Positions 8,806 through 17,900 of a stretch of DNA of 64,000 bases are shown here, piece after piece. The notes under the pieces are model-generated. The model did not search any database. It worked only from the letters and a program-made list of their open reading frames with translations, and was not told the DNA's origin. The translations under genes and the position numbers were made by a program. The first letter of the stretch is position 1. Each line of letters starts with the position of its first letter. This DNA is from VBDM01 sp035702665 (lineage in GTDB: Bacteria > Pseudomonadota > Gammaproteobacteria > Burkholderiales > SG8-39): the NCBI GenBank assembly GCA_035702665.1, contig DASSQD010000097.1:1-64000 (forward strand). Direction: 5' to 3'.

Positions 8806-10827
8806 ATGCCCAACCGCCTCGCCGATCAGACCTCGCCTTACCTCCGGCAGCACGCGGACAACCCGGTCGACTGGCATCCGTGGGGCGAGGAGGCGCTCTC
8901 CCTCGCGCGCGCTCAGGACAAACCCATCCTGCTGTCCGTCGGCTACTCGGCCTGCCACTGGTGCCACGTCATGGCGCACGAGTCCTTCGAGGACCCGGCG
9001 GTCGCGGAGGTGATGAACCGGCTGTTCGTGAACATCAAGGTGGACCGCGAGGAGCGTCCCGACCTCGACCAGATCTACCAGCTCGCGCACCAGATGCTCG
9101 CTCAGCGCACGGGTGGCTGGCCGCTCACCATGTTCCTCGCGCCCGACGGCGCGCCGTTCTTCGGCGGCACCTACTTTCCGAAGGAGCCGCGCTACAACCT
9201 GCCCGGATTTCCCCAGGTGCTCGAGCGCATCGCCGAGGCCTACCGCGAGCACCGCGACGAGATCGGCCGGCAGAACCGGACGCTGCTCGCCACCTTCGAA
9301 GGAATGCATCCGGGCGCGCCGGCGCACCATTCGGAGCTGTCGGCCGAGCCGATCGCGGCCGCCCTGCGCAGCCTGAAGACCAATTTCGACGCGCGCTTCG
9401 GCGGCTTCGGCGGGGCGCCGAAATTTCCCCATCCGGCCGAGATCGAGTTCTGCCTGCGACGCTCGGCCGCGGCGGGCGACGGCGCCGCCGAGCGCATCGC
9501 GACGCACACGCTGGAGCGCATGGCGCTCGGCGGCATCTACGATCAGCTCGGCGGGGGTTTCGCCCGCTACAGCGTCGACGCCGAGTGGATGATTCCCCAC
9601 TTCGAGAAGATGCTCTACGACAACGGCCCGCTGCTGCGGCTGTACGCGGACGCCTGGACCGTGACACGAAACCCGCTGTTCGCCCGCGTCGCCGAGGAGA
9701 CCGCGGACTGGGCCATGCGGGAGATGCAGTCGCCCGAAGGGGGCTACTACTCCTCGCTGGACGCGGATTCGGAGCACGAGGAGGGCAAGTTCTACGTCTG
9801 GACGCCCGAGGCAGTGCGCTCGCTCGTGTCTCCCGAAGAGTACGCGGTGCTCGCGCCTCACTACGGGCTGGACGGCCCTCCCAACTTCGAGAGCGCGCAT
9901 TGGCATCTGCGCGTGGTGCGGCCGCTCCCCGCGGACGCGGCTCCGCTGCTGGCCTCGGGGCGCAGGAAGCTCTTCGAGGCGCGCGAGAAGCGGATTCACC
10001 CCGGGCGCGACGAGAAGGTGCTGGTGAGCTGGAACTCGCTCATGATCGCCGGAATGGCGCGCGCGGCCGCGGTGTTCGGCCGGGAGGACTGGCTCGCCTC
10101 GGCGAAGAGGGCACTGGAATTCATCCGCGGAAGCATGTGGAAAAACGGCCGGCTCCTTGCGACCTACAAGGACGGAAAGGCGCACCTCAATGCCTACCTG
10201 GACGACTACGCCTTCCTGCTCGCGGCGCTGCTCGAGCTGATCCAGGCGGAATTCGATCCGGGCGCGCTCGCGTTCGCCGAGGACCTTGCCGAGGTGCTGC
10301 TCGACCAGTTCGAGGACAAGGACAAGGGCGGCTTCTTCTTCACCAGCCACGACCACGAGAAGCTGATCCACCGCCCCAAACCCGGCTACGAGAACGCCAC
10401 TCCCTCGGGGAACGGGGTCGCGGCGTTTGCGCTGCAGCGCCTGCATTTCCTGACCGGCGAGGCGCGCTACGCGCTGGCCGCCGAGCGCACCCTCGCGCAA
10501 TTCCACGCGGAGCTGGCCGAGCACCCCGGAGGCCACGCTTCGCTGCTCGCCGCTCTCGAGGAGCATCAGCGGCCGACGCGCACGATCATCCTGCGCGGGC
10601 CGGACGCCGAGACGCGTCGCTGGCGCCGCGAGCTCGCCGGCCGCTACACGCCTCACACGATGGTGATCGCGATCGGCGCCGCGGCGAGCGGCCTTCCGCC
10701 GGTGCTCGCCAAGCCCGCGGGGGTTCGCACGAGCGCCTGGGTGTGCGAGGGAACCCACTGCCTCGCTCCGATCGATCGGCTGGAGAACCTGCTCGAGCAG
10801 GTTTCCAAGCCGGAGAAAATCCAGTAG
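8806..10827 (+). CDS. YyaL/DUF255 thioredoxin-domain protein
   Basis: 673 residues from ATG 8806; the frame is open further upstream, but family members begin close to MPNRLADQTSPYLRQHADNP as here. The N-terminal third is the DUF255 thioredoxin-like domain with a CHWCHVM redox motif. The rest is a six-hairpin glycosidase-like (alpha/alpha toroid) region with GGIYDQLGGGFARYSVDAEW and PHFEKMLYDN. This is the family of Bacillus YyaL and mammalian SPATA20; the substrate is not established. No signal peptide is evident, so it should be cytosolic. It is divergent from the HD-GYP gene across 47 bp; a TATAAG at 8790-8795 is a possible -10 but is very close to the ATG. Confidence 0.9.
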   Translation: MPNRLADQTSPYLRQHADNPVDWHPWGEEALSLARAQDKPILLSVGYSACHWCHVMAHESFEDPAVAEVMNRLFVNIKVDREERPDLDQIYQLAHQMLAQRTGGWPLTMFLAPDGAPFFGGTYFPKEPRYNLPGFPQVLERIAEAYREHRDEIGRQNRTLLATFEGMHPGAPAHHSELSAEPIAAALRSLKTNFDARFGGFGGAPKFPHPAEIEFCLRRSAAAGDGAAERIATHTLERMALGGIYDQLGGGFARYSVDAEWMIPHFEKMLYDNGPLLRLYADAWTVTRNPLFARVAEETADWAMREMQSPEGGYYSSLDADSEHEEGKFYVWTPEAVRSLVSPEEYAVLAPHYGLDGPPNFESAHWHLRVVRPLPADAAPLLASGRRKLFEAREKRIHPGRDEKVLVSWNSLMIAGMARAAAVFGREDWLASAKRALEFIRGSMWKNGRLLATYKDGKAHLNAYLDDYAFLLAALLELIQAEFDPGALAFAEDLAEVLLDQFEDKDKGGFFFTSHDHEKLIHRPKPGYENATPSGNGVAAFALQRLHFLTGEARYALAAERTLAQFHAELAEHPGGHASLLAALEEHQRPTRTIILRGPDAETRRWRRELAGRYTPHTMVIAIGAAASGLPPVLAKPAGVRTSAWVCEGTHCLAPIDRLENLLEQVSKPEKIQ

Positions 10828-10858
10828 CATGGCCCGAATTTTTTAATCAGGAGATTCC

Positions 10859-11173
10859 ATGAAATACACGGTCATTTCGGCGTCGCTCGCGCTCGCGCTG
10901 GCGAGCGGCGCGTCGCTCGCCGCCGATGCGGAGCAGCTTCTCAAGGACAAGGCCTGCCTCAGCTGCCACCAGCTGGACAATAAGCTGGTCGGCCCGGCAT
11001 ACAAGGACGTCGCCGCCAAGTACAAGGCGCGCAAGGACGCCGAGGCGTATCTGGTGTCGAAGATCAAAGCCGGCTCGACCGGCATCTGGGGCCCGATCCC
11101 GATGCCGCCGAACGGAACCGTGAACGACGCGGAGGCGCACACCCTCGCCAAGTTCATCCTCACCGTGAAATAA
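10859..11173 (+). CDS. Small class I cytochrome c (c551/c552-like)
   Basis: 104 residues. A Sec signal peptide (residues 1 to about 21, ending ASLAA) leads to a single haem-binding CLSCH at 33-37. Met82 in PIPMPPN is the likely sixth iron ligand. Size and motifs match periplasmic c551/c552 electron carriers that shuttle electrons to terminal oxidases, nitrite reductase or peroxidase. A good ribosome site (AGGAGA) stands 6 bp before the ATG. No partner oxidoreductase is adjacent, so its redox partner is unknown. Confidence 0.92.
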   Translation: MKYTVISASLALALASGASLAADAEQLLKDKACLSCHQLDNKLVGPAYKDVAAKYKARKDAEAYLVSKIKAGSTGIWGPIPMPPNGTVNDAEAHTLAKFILTVK

Positions 11174-11199
11174 GGTCTGTCCTGGAACCGGAGGCCGCC

Positions 11200-12420
11200 A
11201 TGACTCGCACTTCAGTCCTCGTCGTTGCGCTGGCCCTTGCGGCAGCTTCCGGTTGCAGCGACAAGAAGGCCCCGGCTTCGGGGAAGGTCTCGGTGGTCAT
11301 CGGCAGCGTCGCTCCGCTGACCGGCGGCATCGCCCACCTCGGCAAGGACAACGAGAACGGCGCGCGGCTCGCGATCGAGGAGGCGAACGCCGCGGGCGTG
11401 AAGATCGGCGGGAGGGACGTCCAGTTCGACCTGATCTCGTTCGACGATCAAGCCGACCCCAAGGTCGGCACCACCGTGGCGCAGAAGCTCGTCGACACCA
11501 AGGTCTCCGGCGTAGTCGGGCACCTGAACTCCGGAGTCACTATTCCCGCCTCCGCGATCTACAACGGGGCCAATCCGCCGATCCCGATGATCACCGGGTC
11601 GGCCACCAACCCCAAGCTCACCGAGCAGGGATTCAAGAACGTGTTCCGCGTGGTCGGGCGCGACGACCAGCAGGGGCCCGCGATCGCGAACTATCTCGCC
11701 GCGACGGTGAAGCCCAAGGTCGTGGCGGTGATCGACGACGCGACCGCCTACGGCGAGGGCCTCGCGAACGAGGTGGAGAAGACGCTCGCTGCCGCGGGCG
11801 TGAAGGTGCTGCCTCGCGAGAAGGGCACCGACAAGACCACCGACTGGAAAGCCGTGCTCACCAAGGTGAAGGGCGAGAGTCCGGACGCGGTGTTCTACGG
11901 CGGCATGGACGCCACCGGCGGCCCGCTGCTGCGGCAGGGGCGCGAGCTCGGCATCAAGGCGGTGTTTTCCTTCGGCGACGGCTCCTGCACCGAGAACATG
12001 AAGCAGCTGGCCGGCGAGGCATCGGACGGACTGCTGTGCTCGCAGGCGGGCATTCCTCCCCAGGCCGCGTCGAAGAAGTTCCTCGACGCCTACAAGAAGC
12101 GCTTCAACATCGACCCGATCCTGTATTCGCCGTTCACCTACGACGCCGCGAACCTGCTCATCGCGGCGATGAAGAAGGCCGACTCGGCCGACCCGGCGAA
12201 GTACCTGCCGGAGCTGCAGAAGATCGACTACACCGGCGCCACCGGCAGGATAGTGTTCGACGCGAAAGGTGATCGCAGCGACGCCGAGATGACGATATTC
12301 ACCATGAAGGCGGGAGTGCTCGCGCCGATCGCCATCATCAAGAGCGGCAAGACCGTCAAGTACGAGGACTTCATCGCGCAGTCCTCCGCAGCGGGCGCCG
12401 GGGACGCGGCCAAGAAGTAA
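11200..12420 (+). CDS. livK: Branched-chain amino-acid ABC transporter, substrate-binding protein
   Basis: 406 residues. The N-terminal signal ends in ASGC (Cys19), a lipobox-like site, so this is probably a lipid-anchored periplasmic binding protein. The two-lobed LivJ/LivK fold is recognisable: VVIGSVAPLTGGIAHLGKDNENGARLA-type start, the VVGHLNSGVTIPAS region and the FRVVGRDDQQG stretch. It supplies ligand to LivHM and LivGF encoded immediately downstream. A strong hairpin terminator (12446-12463) separates it from livH, a common arrangement giving excess binding protein. Ligand may be leucine/isoleucine/valine or another amino acid; the family is broad. Confidence 0.93.
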   Translation: MTRTSVLVVALALAAASGCSDKKAPASGKVSVVIGSVAPLTGGIAHLGKDNENGARLAIEEANAAGVKIGGRDVQFDLISFDDQADPKVGTTVAQKLVDTKVSGVVGHLNSGVTIPASAIYNGANPPIPMITGSATNPKLTEQGFKNVFRVVGRDDQQGPAIANYLAATVKPKVVAVIDDATAYGEGLANEVEKTLAAAGVKVLPREKGTDKTTDWKAVLTKVKGESPDAVFYGGMDATGGPLLRQGRELGIKAVFSFGDGSCTENMKQLAGEASDGLLCSQAGIPPQAASKKFLDAYKKRFNIDPILYSPFTYDAANLLIAAMKKADSADPAKYLPELQKIDYTGATGRIVFDAKGDRSDAEMTIFTMKAGVLAPIAIIKSGKTVKYEDFIAQSSAAGAGDAAKK

Positions 12421-12445
12421 GCGCGCTTGAAGGATGTCTCCACGA

Positions 12446-12474
12446 CGGCACCCGCGGGTGCCGTTTTCATTTTC
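12446..12474 (+). terminator. Hairpin terminator/attenuator between livK and livH
   Basis: A perfect 18-bp palindrome (CGGCACCCG then CGGGTGCCG, 12446-12463) is followed directly by TTTTCATTTT. It is a textbook intrinsic terminator. Its place inside the operon suggests partial termination that lowers permease/ATPase expression relative to the binding protein. Confidence 0.85.
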
Positions 12475-12483
12475 TGAGCCCGC

Positions 12484-13407
12484 ATGGACATCTTCATCCA
12501 GCAGCTGATCAACGGGCTCACGCTGGGCGCCGTCTACGCCGTGGTCGCGCTCGGCTACACGATGGTCTACGGCATCATCCAGCTGATCAATTTCGCCCAC
12601 GGCGAGGTGGTGATGGTCGGCGCGATGGTCGCCTACTCCGTGATCGGCGCGCTCGGTCCCGCGGGGCTGCCGCCGCTCGTCGTGGTCCTCGTCGCCACAG
12701 GCTGCGCGATTCCCGTGTGCATGGCGATCGGCTACGCCATGGAGCGCATGGCGTACCGACCCCTGCGCGGCGCTCCGCGCCTCGCTCCCCTGATCACCGC
12801 GATCGGCATCTCGATCATCCTGCAGCACGTCGCGATGCTGATCTGGAGCCGCAACCCGCTCGCCTTTCCGCAGATCGTCAGGGTGGAGTCCTACTCGATC
12901 GGGGGCGCGACCATCACCAATGTGCAGATCGCGATCCTGGCGATCTCGGTGCTCATGATGGCGGGGCTCGCGGCGGTCGTGTACCGGACGAAGCTCGGCA
13001 CCGCGATGCGCGCCACCGCGCACGATCCGCGGGTCGCCGGGCTCATGGGCATCGACGCGAACCGCATCATCGCTCTGACTTTCGTCATCGGGGCCGCGCT
13101 CGCCGCGGTCGCCGGAGTCATGGTGGCGGAGTACTACGGCATCGCGCACTACGCCATGGGTTCGCAGCTCGGCCTGAAGGCGTTCTGCGCGGCGGTGCTC
13201 GGCGGCATCGGCAACATCCCCGGAGCGATGCTCGGCGGCGTGCTCCTCGGGGTCGTCGAGGCGCTCGGCGCGGGCTACATCGGCGATCTGACCGGCAACG
13301 TGTTCGGCTCCAACTACCAGGACGTGTTCGCCTTCATCGTGCTGATCGGCGTGCTGGTGCTGCGGCCGTCGGGCCTGCTCGGCGAGCGCGTGTCGGACAG
13401 GGCGTGA
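12484..13407 (+). CDS. livH: Branched-chain amino-acid ABC transporter permease LivH
   Basis: 307 residues, inner-membrane permease of the HAAT family. The start MDIFIQQLINGLTLGAVYAVVALGYTMVYGIIQLINFAHGE carries the typical LivH N-terminal segments (quoted in part: INGLTLGAVYAVVALGYTMV), and AVLGGIGNIPGAMLGG near the end is the conserved cytoplasmic coupling loop. About eight membrane spans. The stop overlaps the livM start (TGATG). Confidence 0.95.
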   Translation: MDIFIQQLINGLTLGAVYAVVALGYTMVYGIIQLINFAHGEVVMVGAMVAYSVIGALGPAGLPPLVVVLVATGCAIPVCMAIGYAMERMAYRPLRGAPRLAPLITAIGISIILQHVAMLIWSRNPLAFPQIVRVESYSIGGATITNVQIAILAISVLMMAGLAAVVYRTKLGTAMRATAHDPRVAGLMGIDANRIIALTFVIGAALAAVAGVMVAEYYGIAHYAMGSQLGLKAFCAAVLGGIGNIPGAMLGGVLLGVVEALGAGYIGDLTGNVFGSNYQDVFAFIVLIGVLVLRPSGLLGERVSDRA

Positions 13408-14489
13408 TGCGCGACGCGATCGCCCGCCTGAAGGGGCACCCCGCGGCGCCGTGGATCGGCGCGGCGGCGGTCGCGCTCGCGCTGCTCGTCCTGCCTTTCG
13501 TTCTCGCCGCCGCGGGCACCACCTGGGTGCGCGTCACCAATCTTGCGATCCTCTACGCCATGCTCGCGGTGGGGCTGAACATCGTGGTCGGCTTCGCCGG
13601 CCTGCTCGATCTCGGCTACATCGCCTTCTACGCGGTGGGGGCGTACGTGTACGCGCTGCTCGCCTCGCCCCACTTCGGCATCCACTGGCCTTTCTGGGCG
13701 ATCCTGCCTGTGGGCGCGGCGGTGGCCGCGCTCTTCGGCGTGCTGATCGGCGCCCCCACCCTGAAGCTGCGCGGCGACTACCTCGCGATCGTGACGCTCG
13801 GATTCGGCGAGATCGTGCGCATCTTCCTCAACAACCTGTCGCGGCCGGTCAACATCACCAACGGCCCGCAAGGCATCGCGCGCATCGATCCGTTGCGACT
13901 CGACGGGATCGATTTCTCGAAGTCCGGCAGCTTTCTCGGCCTCGATTTCAGCGGGCCGATCAAGTACTACTACTTCCTGCTGCTGGTCCTGCTCGGCGTG
14001 GTCTTCGTCTGCCTGCGGCTCCAGAACTCGCGCATCGGCCGCGCCTGGGAGGCGATCCGCGAGGACGAGGTCGCCGCGCGCGCGATGGGGATCGACACCA
14101 CGCGCCTGAAGCTGCTCGCGTTCGCGATGGGAGCCACTTTCGGCGGCGTGGCCGGCGGCATGTTCTCGGCGATCCAGGGCTTCGTGTCGCCCGAAAGCTT
14201 CGTCCTGGTCGAGTCGATCATGGTGGTGTCGATGGTCGTGCTCGGCGGGATGGGCAACGTCTGGGGCGTGATCCTCGGCGCACTGCTCCTGTCCTACGTC
14301 CCGGAATTCCTGCGCTTCACGGTCGAGCCGCTCGAGCGAGAGCTCTTCGGGCGCACGCTGATCGAGCCGGAGGTGATCCGCATGCTGATCTTCGGCTTCG
14401 CCCTCGTTCTCGTCATGGCGCTGCGTCCGGGCGGGCTGTGGCCGTCGTCGGTGAGGAAGCGGGAGCTTGCTGCCCGCAACACGCCATGA
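13407..14489 (+). CDS. livM: Branched-chain amino-acid ABC transporter permease LivM
   Basis: 360 residues from ATG 13407, which overlaps the livH stop. The core LAVGLNIVVGFAGLLDLGY segment and the coupling loop VVLGGMGNVWGVILGALLL identify the second HAAT permease subunit. A hydrophilic loop about residues 140-185 (NNLSRPVNITNGPQGIARID) is the usual periplasmic insertion. About nine to ten spans. It pairs with LivH to form the transmembrane channel and is coupled to livG by ATGA. Confidence 0.95.
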   Translation: MRDAIARLKGHPAAPWIGAAAVALALLVLPFVLAAAGTTWVRVTNLAILYAMLAVGLNIVVGFAGLLDLGYIAFYAVGAYVYALLASPHFGIHWPFWAILPVGAAVAALFGVLIGAPTLKLRGDYLAIVTLGFGEIVRIFLNNLSRPVNITNGPQGIARIDPLRLDGIDFSKSGSFLGLDFSGPIKYYYFLLLVLLGVVFVCLRLQNSRIGRAWEAIREDEVAARAMGIDTTRLKLLAFAMGATFGGVAGGMFSAIQGFVSPESFVLVESIMVVSMVVLGGMGNVWGVILGALLLSYVPEFLRFTVEPLERELFGRTLIEPEVIRMLIFGFALVLVMALRPGGLWPSSVRKRELAARNTP

Positions 14490-15259
14490 GCGCCCTCCTC
14501 GAGGCGAGGAACGTCAGCAAGCGCTTCGGGGGCATCGAGGCGCTGTCGGACGTGAGCTTTTCGATTTCCCGCGGCCAGATATTCGGATTGATCGGCCCGA
14601 ACGGCGCCGGAAAGACGACGCTTTTCAATTTGCTCACCGGCCTCGCACCCGTCGACCGCGGCTCGTTCGCGCTCGACGGGCACGACCTCGCGGGACTGAA
14701 GCCCGACCGCGTGGCCGCGCGCGGCATCGGGCGGACATTCCAGAATATCCGCCTGTTCGCAAACCTGTCGGCGCTGGAAAACGTCATGATCGGCCGGCAC
14801 GTGCGCACTCGCGCTGGGGTTCTGGGCGCGGTGCTGCGCAACGCGGCGACGCGCGCCGAGGAGGCGGGGATCGAGCGCCGGGCCGCCGACCTCCTCGACT
14901 ACGTCGGCATCCGCTCGCGGGCGAACGAAGCGGCCGGCGGGCTGCCGTACGGCGACCAGCGCCGGCTGGAGATCGCGCGGGCGCTGGCGACCGATCCGGT
15001 GCTCCTCGCGCTCGACGAGCCCGCGGCGGGGATGAACGCCTCGGAAACCGCGGCGCTGCGCGGGCTGCTCGAGCGCATCCGCCGCGACGGCACGACGCTG
15101 CTGCTGATCGAGCACGACATGCGGCTGGTGATGAGCGTTTGCGACCGGGTGCTCGTGCTCGACTACGGCCGGAGCATCGCCGAAGGGGCGCCGGCGGAGG
15201 TGCAGCGGGACCCGAAGGTCGTCGAAGCCTATCTCGGCGGCGCGGAGCAGCGGCAATGA
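14486..15259 (+). CDS. livG: Branched-chain amino-acid ABC transporter ATPase LivG
   Basis: 257 residues. Walker A is GPNGAGKTT near residue 36, the signature-like segment is LPYGDQRRLEIARALA and Walker B is LLALDEPAAGM. The YGDQRRLE variant of the ABC signature is usual for LivG. ATG 14486 overlaps the livM stop (ATGA). Together with LivF it powers import through LivHM. Confidence 0.95.
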   Translation: MSALLEARNVSKRFGGIEALSDVSFSISRGQIFGLIGPNGAGKTTLFNLLTGLAPVDRGSFALDGHDLAGLKPDRVAARGIGRTFQNIRLFANLSALENVMIGRHVRTRAGVLGAVLRNAATRAEEAGIERRAADLLDYVGIRSRANEAAGGLPYGDQRRLEIARALATDPVLLALDEPAAGMNASETAALRGLLERIRRDGTTLLLIEHDMRLVMSVCDRVLVLDYGRSIAEGAPAEVQRDPKVVEAYLGGAEQRQ

Positions 15260-15969
15260 AGCTGCTCGAGATCCGTCGCCTGGAGGTGGGCTACGGCGGC
15301 ATTCGCGCGGTGAAAGGGATCGATCTCGAAGTCGCGGAGGGCGAGCTTGTTTGCCTGATCGGCGCGAACGGCGCGGGAAAATCCTCGACGCTCCGCGCGA
15401 TCGCCGGGCTCGTCCCTGCGGCGGGATCGATCCGCTTCGGCGGCCGCGATCTCTCCGGGGTTCCCGCCTTCCGGCGGGCGCGCTCCGGGTTGATCATGGT
15501 TCCCGAGGGGCGGGGCGTGTTCTCGCGCCTGTCCGTCGAGGAGAACCTCGAGATGGGCGCATACGCGCGCGCCGACTCGGGGGTGGCCGCCGACCGCAGG
15601 CGCGTGTTCGAGCTCTTCCCGCGCCTTCTCGAGCGGCGCACTCAGATCGCGGGAACGCTGTCGGGAGGCGAGCAGCAGATGCTCGCCATCGGCCGCGCCC
15701 TCATGGGTCGTCCGACGCTGCTCGCGCTCGACGAGCCGAGCATGGGGCTCGCGCCCATAGCCGCGCGGCGCATCCTGGAGGTGATTCGGGACATCAACCG
15801 CGCCGGCGTCACCGTGCTGCTGGTCGAACAGAACGCCCAGGGCGCACTCGCGCTCGCGCATCGCGCGTACGTTATGGAGAGCGGCCAGATCGCGATCTCG
15901 GGGCAGGCGCAGGCGCTGCTCGCCGACCCGCGCGTGCGCGGAGCCTACCTTGGCGAGGTCAGCGCGTAG
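15256..15969 (+). CDS. livF: Branched-chain amino-acid ABC transporter ATPase LivF
   Basis: 237 residues. Walker A GANGAGKSS, signature LSGGEQQMLAIGRAL and Walker B LLALDEPSMGLAP are all intact; the VPEGRGVFSRLSVEENLEMG segment is typical of LivF. Start ATG 15256 overlaps the livG stop by ATGA. Last gene of the transporter operon; the next gene is convergent, with 3 bp between stops. Confidence 0.95.
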   Translation: MKLLEIRRLEVGYGGIRAVKGIDLEVAEGELVCLIGANGAGKSSTLRAIAGLVPAAGSIRFGGRDLSGVPAFRRARSGLIMVPEGRGVFSRLSVEENLEMGAYARADSGVAADRRRVFELFPRLLERRTQIAGTLSGGEQQMLAIGRALMGRPTLLALDEPSMGLAPIAARRILEVIRDINRAGVTVLLVEQNAQGALALAHRAYVMESGQIAISGQAQALLADPRVRGAYLGEVSA

Positions 15970-15972
15970 GCG

Positions 15973-16995
15973 TCACGCCGCCTTGTCCGCGGCAGTCGTG
16001 AACGAGTCCGAGTAGAACTCGGACTCGGGCAGCGCGCATTTCCCGGTGAAATCGCGGCGCGCGGAATCGACCATGATCGGGACGCCGCAGGCGTAGATCT
16101 GGACGCTCGAGAGGTCGGGAAGATCTTCCATCACCGCGCGGTGCACGAACCCGGTACGGCCGCTCCAGCGATCCTCCGGCAGCGCATCCGAGACGACAGG
16201 CACATACTTGAAGCGCGGGTGCTCGGCAGCCCAGCGAGCGGGAAGGGCGTCGAGATAGAGATCCTTCGGCCGGCGCGCGCCCCAGTACAGCGTCATCGGC
16301 CGCGGCGAACCCTTCCGCAGCGCCGCCTCGATGATCGCCTTGATCGGCGCGAAGCCGGTTCCGGAGGCGACGAACACGATCGGCTTGTCGGACTCCTCTC
16401 GCAGGAAGAACGTGCCGAAGGGCCCCTCGAAGCGGAGGATGTCGCGCTCTTTCATGGTCTTGAAGACGTGATCCGTGAAGGCGCCGCCGGGGACGTGGCG
16501 CACGTGCAGCTGGATGAACTCGTCGTCGTGCGGCCCGTTCGCCATCGAGAAGCTTCTTCGCGTGCCGTCCTTGAGCAGGATGTCGATGTACTGTCCGGGC
16601 AGGAACATCAGCCGCTCGTTGGCCGGCAGCTTCAGGTACACGATCATGGCGTCGTCGGCCGCGCGCTCGAGCTTGTGCACTCGCGCGGGCAGCTTCCTGA
16701 CCTGGATGTCGCCCGCCTTGCGCACTTCCCGCGCCTCGATGACCACGTCGGAGAGCGGCTTCGCCTGGCAGAAGAGCGCGAGACCGCGCTCGCGATCCTC
16801 CGGCGTGAGCGCCTTCTCCGAGTAGCGCCCGTAGTCGATCCGGCCCTCGACGAGCTTCCCCTTGCAGCTGCCGCAGGCGCCGTCGCGGCAGCCGTAGGGA
16901 AGCACGAGCCCCGCGTCCAGGGCGCCCTGCAGGATGCTGGCTCCCTCCTGCAAGTGGAACTGGTGGCCGGTATTGCGTATCGTGACCTGATGCAT
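15973..16995 (-). CDS. Ferredoxin-FAD-NAD(P)H reductase, CDP-6-deoxyglucoseen reductase-like
   Basis: 340 residues. An N-terminal plant-type [2Fe-2S] domain has ligands Cys36, Cys41, Cys44 and Cys76 (GCRDGACGSCKG and LFCQAKP). A ferredoxin-reductase barrel (FLPGQYIDI, RRSFSMANGP) and an NAD(P)-binding domain (FVASGTGFAPIKAII, YWGARRPKDLYLD) follow. Betaproteobacterial genomes usually label this protein CDP-6-deoxy-delta-3,4-glucoseen reductase, but no dideoxysugar genes lie nearby and a general electron-transfer role for an oxygenase is just as possible. It is divergent from the epimerase-like gene across 23 bp. Confidence 0.85.
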   Translation of the reverse strand: MHQVTIRNTGHQFHLQEGASILQGALDAGLVLPYGCRDGACGSCKGKLVEGRIDYGRYSEKALTPEDRERGLALFCQAKPLSDVVIEAREVRKAGDIQVRKLPARVHKLERAADDAMIVYLKLPANERLMFLPGQYIDILLKDGTRRSFSMANGPHDDEFIQLHVRHVPGGAFTDHVFKTMKERDILRFEGPFGTFFLREESDKPIVFVASGTGFAPIKAIIEAALRKGSPRPMTLYWGARRPKDLYLDALPARWAAEHPRFKYVPVVSDALPEDRWSGRTGFVHRAVMEDLPDLSSVQIYACGVPIMVDSARRDFTGKCALPESEFYSDSFTTAADKAA

Positions 16996-17018
16996 CTCGG
17001 TGCGGGTAAAATTCTCTC

Positions 17019-17900
17019 GTGGAACCGCTGCTCATCGTCGGTTGCGGCGACGTCGCCCGTCGCGCCCTGCCCCTGCTCCGCGCGAGGTACCGGTTGTGCG
17101 CGCTCGTGCGGCTGCGCGATCCGGCGCTCGCGGGCGCCGGCGTCGAGCAGATCGAGGGCGACCTCGACGTTCCCGGATCCCTCGACCGGCTCGCCGGGCT
17201 CGCGCGTCGCGTCGTGCATCTGGCCCCGCCCGCGCACGCCGGCTCGCAGGATTCGCGCACGCGCAACCTGCTCGCGGCGCTTTCGGGGACGGCGAAAAGC
17301 GGCGCCATGTTACCACGGAGATTCGTGTATCTCTCGACGAGCGGCGTGTACGGCGATTGCGCCGGCGAGCGCGTCGACGAGACGCGCTCGCCGCGTCCGC
17401 TGACCGAACGCGCGAGGCGCCGGCTGGATGCCGAGCAGGCCGTGTCCGAATGGGGCGCGCGCGAAGGCGTCGAGGTGGTAGTCCTGCGCGTGCCCGGCAT
17501 CTACGCTCCCGACCGATTGCCGCTCGAACGACTCACGCGGGGTACTCCCGCCTTGAACGCGGATGAGGACGTCTACACCAGTCACATTCACGCCGACGAT
17601 CTCGCGGCGATCGTCGCGGCGGCGCTTCACTCTGCGCGCGCCTCAGGCACCTACAACGCGAGCGACGACAGCACGATCAAGATGGGCGACTGGCTCGACC
17701 TCGTGGCCGACCGCGCGGGCCTCGCGCGGCCGCGTCGCGTCTCGCGCGCCGAAGCCTCGCGCGTCGTTCCCGCGGACCTGCTGTCGTTCATGAGCGAGTC
17801 GCGGCGCCTGTCGAACGAGCGCCTCAAGTCCGAGCTCGGCGTGCGGCTGCGCTATCCCACGGTGGTCGATGGCCTGGCCTCAGCGGAGATCGCCGCGTGA
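17019..17900 (+). CDS. NAD-dependent epimerase/dehydratase-like SDR
   Basis: 293 residues from GTG 17019. The start EPLLIVGCGDVARRALPLL is a Rossmann dinucleotide-binding glycine motif of the atypical (YeeZ-like) extended SDR group. YLSTSGVYGDCAGERVDE is the usual central stretch and VLRVPGIYAP follows. A conserved catalytic Tyr-x3-Lys is not obvious, as in other atypical members. Substrate unknown. The stop overlaps the start of cutA (TGATG), so it is likely co-transcribed with cutA and dsbD. Confidence 0.8.
   Translation: MEPLLIVGCGDVARRALPLLRARYRLCALVRLRDPALAGAGVEQIEGDLDVPGSLDRLAGLARRVVHLAPPAHAGSQDSRTRNLLAALSGTAKSGAMLPRRFVYLSTSGVYGDCAGERVDETRSPRPLTERARRRLDAEQAVSEWGAREGVEVVVLRVPGIYAPDRLPLERLTRGTPALNADEDVYTSHIHADDLAAIVAAALHSARASGTYNASDDSTIKMGDWLDLVADRAGLARPRRVSRAEASRVVPADLLSFMSESRRLSNERLKSELGVRLRYPTVVDGLASAEIAA

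Noticed and set aside
8698..10830. Minus-strand open frame of 710 codons antisense to the YyaL-type gene
   Set aside because: Low-complexity composition and no recognisable motif; the sense frame carries CHWCHVM and family-wide similarity.
11212..13149. Minus-strand open frame of 645 codons across livK and livH
   Set aside because: His/Asp/Arg-rich shadow that crosses two real genes and the terminator between them.
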